Assembly (NCBI GenBank): GCA_965658745.1
Contig: CBFHTK010000013.1
Coordinates: 23,695-87,694, forward strand
Source: JAHDFB01 sp965658745
GTDB lineage: Bacteria; Bacteroidota; Bacteroidia; Chitinophagales; Saprospiraceae
Direction of reading: 5' to 3'
DNA: 64,000 nucleotides
A model generated the notes under the pieces. The model saw nothing but the letters and a program-made list of their open reading frames with translations. It was not told the DNA's origin and did no database searches. The position numbers and the translations under genes are program-made. This document shows, in pieces, positions 61,692-64,000 of this stretch; within the stretch, counting starts at the first letter, position 1; every line of letters begins with the position of its first letter.

Positions 61692-63134
61692 CTACTCCTC
61701 GATCAAGCTTTCTGAGAATGTTGGAAGTTTTCGAATGTGGTATTTTTTCTTAACCGTTGCTTTGTCAAGGAGCATTACTCCAGGATTTGAACGTATAATC
61801 GTTTTCATAAGAATATCGTCGCCTGTAAGCACGGTCGCGTTCAAGTTTACATCATTAGCAAAATCTTGTACTTCTTCTGCAGATGTTCCACCAACCAAAA
61901 AGAATACATCATATCCCTTTTCAATGGCTGCGTCCACAAATGGAACTACTTTTGAAGTGTACTTTTTAGCATACTCTGGCTTAGCTTGATAATCCACAAC
62001 GTCAATATTCTTATTGACGTACTTCACCATTTCCTCTTCTGATTCAGGATCAAAAATAGTTACTGTATCGACTACAGTTTCGGTTGAGCGAACAGTTTCT
62101 CCCTTCAGCTTATAAGCAACAATTACTACGCTTTTATTTTCGTTTTCTAGTATTTCATACTCAGCATCATTGTCATCGATATCTTTCAATGTAAACTCGC
62201 TTATTTTGGAAGGTACCAAAGTTGGTTCTGTCTTGATTTGCTCATCGACTTCCCATTCATCACTATACTTTGAATAATCCGCTACTGAAATCTCAAGCTT
62301 CTTATTTGGGTCAAGCTTATTTTTCATTAGGAATCCAACAACTTGTACATTACCCATCGCTTCCTCTTCAATCAGTTTCTGAGCTTGGATATCGACTCCC
62401 TCCTTGAATGGTCTAAAGTCTAAGTGTGGAATATCCCAAACGTAGTTGCTGAAGCAGTAAACAGTAGTTAGCACGAGTGTAGCCAATGTTGCCCAAAAAG
62501 CTGCCTTCTTCTTCAATAAAGTGTGCATCTTCTTGGAAAAAAGCAAGAACAACACGGACGGAAACAGTAAAAATATATCCTTGAAGAACGAAACTTTTGG
62601 TTCTAGCTTGATGAAATCTCCAAAACAACCACAATCCGTTACTTTCATGTTGGATTTGGCATAAGTTGACCAAGAAGAGAAGTCGAAAAACGTTCCGTCT
62701 TGAGGCACATATCCTGTGAGGTATGTAAAACCTGTAAGGATAGTGAAAAATACCACCAATAGGAAAAACGCCCAAACGGCAAACTTTCTATAGATTCCCA
62801 ATAAAATCAGTAATCCCAATACAATTTCAAAGACAATCATGATGACTGAAAAGCTAATAGCATATTCATTCAGTACAGGAAATAAAGGAGCTATGAATCC
62901 AAACCATGTCGGTTCAAAGGCACTTTCAAACTCAGCGAAATACTGCTCCATTTTATAAGCTGTGCCTAAAGGATCGATCGCTTTCACCCAGCCAGAAAAA
63001 AGAAATAAAACTCCCACAAAGTTTTGTAGAAAACTCATCCAGACGAATTCAGGCTTTGCCTTGAATAAGTATTGAGCTGCAAGGATTAATAATGCTGCAA
63101 TTCCAATACCGATTAACATTGTACTAAGTGTCAT
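61692..63134 (-). CDS. BT_3928-type DoxX/MauE membrane protein
   Basis: This is a 480-residue polytopic protein. Helices fill about residues 5-230 with DoxX/MauE features such as NFVGVLFLFSGWVKAIDPLG and DCGCFGDFIKLEPKVSFFKD; the CxC in DCGCFGD is characteristic. The C-terminal half is a soluble region with a thioredoxin-like fold (about 255-480: VFFLVGGTSAEEVQDFAND, GVMLLDKATVKKKYHIRKLP) lacking a CxxC. In Bacteroidota this gene commonly lies beside the DUF1599 gene, as it does here (40-bp gap). Role in redox or membrane homeostasis is inferred. Confidence 0.85.
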   Translation of the reverse strand: MTLSTMLIGIGIAALLILAAQYLFKAKPEFVWMSFLQNFVGVLFLFSGWVKAIDPLGTAYKMEQYFAEFESAFEPTWFGFIAPLFPVLNEYAISFSVIMIVFEIVLGLLILLGIYRKFAVWAFFLLVVFFTILTGFTYLTGYVPQDGTFFDFSSWSTYAKSNMKVTDCGCFGDFIKLEPKVSFFKDIFLLFPSVLFLLFSKKMHTLLKKKAAFWATLATLVLTTVYCFSNYVWDIPHLDFRPFKEGVDIQAQKLIEEEAMGNVQVVGFLMKNKLDPNKKLEISVADYSKYSDEWEVDEQIKTEPTLVPSKISEFTLKDIDDNDAEYEILENENKSVVIVAYKLKGETVRSTETVVDTVTIFDPESEEEMVKYVNKNIDVVDYQAKPEYAKKYTSKVVPFVDAAIEKGYDVFFLVGGTSAEEVQDFANDVNLNATVLTGDDILMKTIIRSNPGVMLLDKATVKKKYHIRKLPTFSESLIEE

Positions 63135-63174
63135 AACTTTATTTTACAGGTATATTTTATCGTAAATTTGTTTA

Positions 63175-63729
63175 TTATCTCTGCTTACTTTCAGATAACT
63201 TAATTAGGCAAAACAGCGCGTAATTAATGATATCCATATAATTGGAATCTAAGCCTTCCGAAACAGTTGTTACACCGTCATTCTCCTCTATTTGCTTGAT
63301 TCTCAACAACTTCATAAGAACTAAATCCGTCATACTGCTAATTCGCATATCTCGCCAAGCCTCTCCATAATCGTGATTCTTAGCAATCATCAGATCTCGG
63401 ACAATTGTTGCAAACTTGTCATACTGAGCAATAGCCACATCCAACTCCAACTCAGTATCTTGCATATCGTCAAGTGGAAGGCTCAATTGGATTAGGGCCA
63501 TAATCCCATAATTCACCATAGCACGAAAAGCATCGTGCATAGGTTCTTCAACCTTCGAGATGCCTTTTTCGTCGATACTACGAATCCTTGATGCCTTAAT
63601 AAAAATCTGATCTGTCAATGAACTAGGGCGAAGTATTCTCCAAGAAGTGCCGTAATCCTCTGTCTTTTTCAAAAACAGACTTCTACATGCCTCAAGCTCA
63701 TTATCGTACTGTCGAAGTGTATGTTCCAC
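63175..63729 (-). CDS. DUF1599 protein with two tandem repeats
   Basis: This is a 184-residue cytosolic protein starting at GTG (63729). It consists of two related halves: SLFLKKTEDYGTSWRILRPS and DLMIAKNHDYGEAWRDMRIS. Each is followed by an S-x-T-D-x-x-x-x-K-x-x-R-I helix and a closing NYGIMALIQL / NYALFCLIKL segment. This internal duplication is characteristic of DUF1599. Function is unknown; conserved synteny with the BT_3928 gene suggests a housekeeping role. The upstream 179-bp region separates it from a divergent plus-strand transporter gene. Confidence 0.9.
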   Translation of the reverse strand: MEHTLRQYDNELEACRSLFLKKTEDYGTSWRILRPSSLTDQIFIKASRIRSIDEKGISKVEEPMHDAFRAMVNYGIMALIQLSLPLDDMQDTELELDVAIAQYDKFATIVRDLMIAKNHDYGEAWRDMRISSMTDLVLMKLLRIKQIEENDGVTTVSEGLDSNYMDIINYALFCLIKLSESKQR

Positions 63730-63908
63730 TTTAAATTATAAGTTATTCGTTCTGCGCGCGAAGATATCAAAGATTCTTTTGCTAGCAGACATAAACAATC
63801 ATCAGTGCAAAGATGTATTGTTTTTTTCATAATACATGTTAATGAATGTCAAAAGCTTGTAGATATAAGTAATGGATTTTTTGGATATCTTCGCGGCAAA
63901 ACATTTTA

Positions 63909-64000
63909 ATGAGCCTAGTTGCTGTTCTGGTTGTAATCAATATCTTGCTGTTGGTTATTTTCCGATTCTATAAAGTTTTCAAGGTCGACACCTTCCAGGC
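63909..64000 (+). CDS. start of a membrane transporter, probably EamA/DMT type (partial)
   Basis: The frame is open from an ATG at 63909 to the right edge and gives 30 residues. One hydrophobic helix (SLVAVLVVINILLLVIF) is followed by a short loop, RFYKVFKVDTFQA. In Bacteroidota EamA/DMT transporters the first helix is often followed by a similar FK(V/I)xTxQA segment, which favours this family. With only 30 residues the assignment is tentative. The rest lies outside the window. Confidence 0.45.
   Translation, partial: MSLVAVLVVINILLLVIFRFYKVFKVDTFQ

Overview
The window reads as A+T-rich chromosomal DNA of a Bacteroidota bacterium, probably a marine member of the Saprospirales/Lewinella type. 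The grounds are type IX secretion (T9SS) C-terminal sorting domains, many lipobox lipoproteins, DUF1599 and BT_3928-type genes, a long NusB, and a laminarin-type glucan locus. Assignment below phylum level is inference. I see no tRNA, rRNA or CRISPR array.

Region 1 (1-2423, minus) is the end of an operon of two DUF1549/DUF4214-like lipoproteins and a Tat-exported alkaline-phosphatase-superfamily protein that runs off the left edge. Region 2 (3051-23902) is the centrepiece. It is a ten-gene minus-strand locus for beta-1,3(1,6)-glucan use: two GH16 lipoproteins, four GH17 modules, one GH30, one GH149-type glucan phosphorylase, one multi-domain surface glycan-binding lipoprotein, and one clan GH-A hydrolase joined to an outer-membrane beta-barrel. 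A membrane-bound propeller/Y_Y_Y/LuxR-type regulator diverges from it. The locus contains no SusC/SusD pair. One GH17 is fused to the C-terminus of a GPH-family sugar transporter. The layout suggests surface cleavage and debranching, passage through the barrel protein, inner-membrane import, and cytosolic hydrolysis and phosphorolysis.

Region 3 (23990-32548) is an accessory patch: a DUF481 barrel, then small orphan genes all on the minus strand (MORN protein, membrane protein, DUF3050, a putative barrel, DUF1566). It ends at a tyrosine recombinase broken by two frameshifts. A GNAT, a T9SS-exported Omp28-like protein and a gene fragment follow. Some of these traits recall a decayed cassette array, but that is not proven.

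Region 4 (32551-44136) is housekeeping: murB, an MsbA-like ABC exporter with queD, a cytochrome c maturation operon (CcmE of the CxxxY type, a CcsA/CcmF haem lyase, then a DUF2520 protein, a small acidic protein, GNAT and RidA), and a udk/nupC nucleoside salvage pair.

Region 5 (44433-52882) holds a 2050-residue T9SS-exported multidomain surface protein and a divergent 668-residue Omp28/T9SS protein. Region 6 (52961-64000) is core metabolism, nearly all on the minus strand: an acyl-CoA carboxylase beta subunit, an aspartate-type aminotransferase, an overlapping guaA / substrate-binding lipoprotein / trmH operon, an OmpA-like protein, nusB, a BT_3928-type membrane protein, a DUF1599 protein, and the start of a plus-strand EamA/DMT-like transporter.
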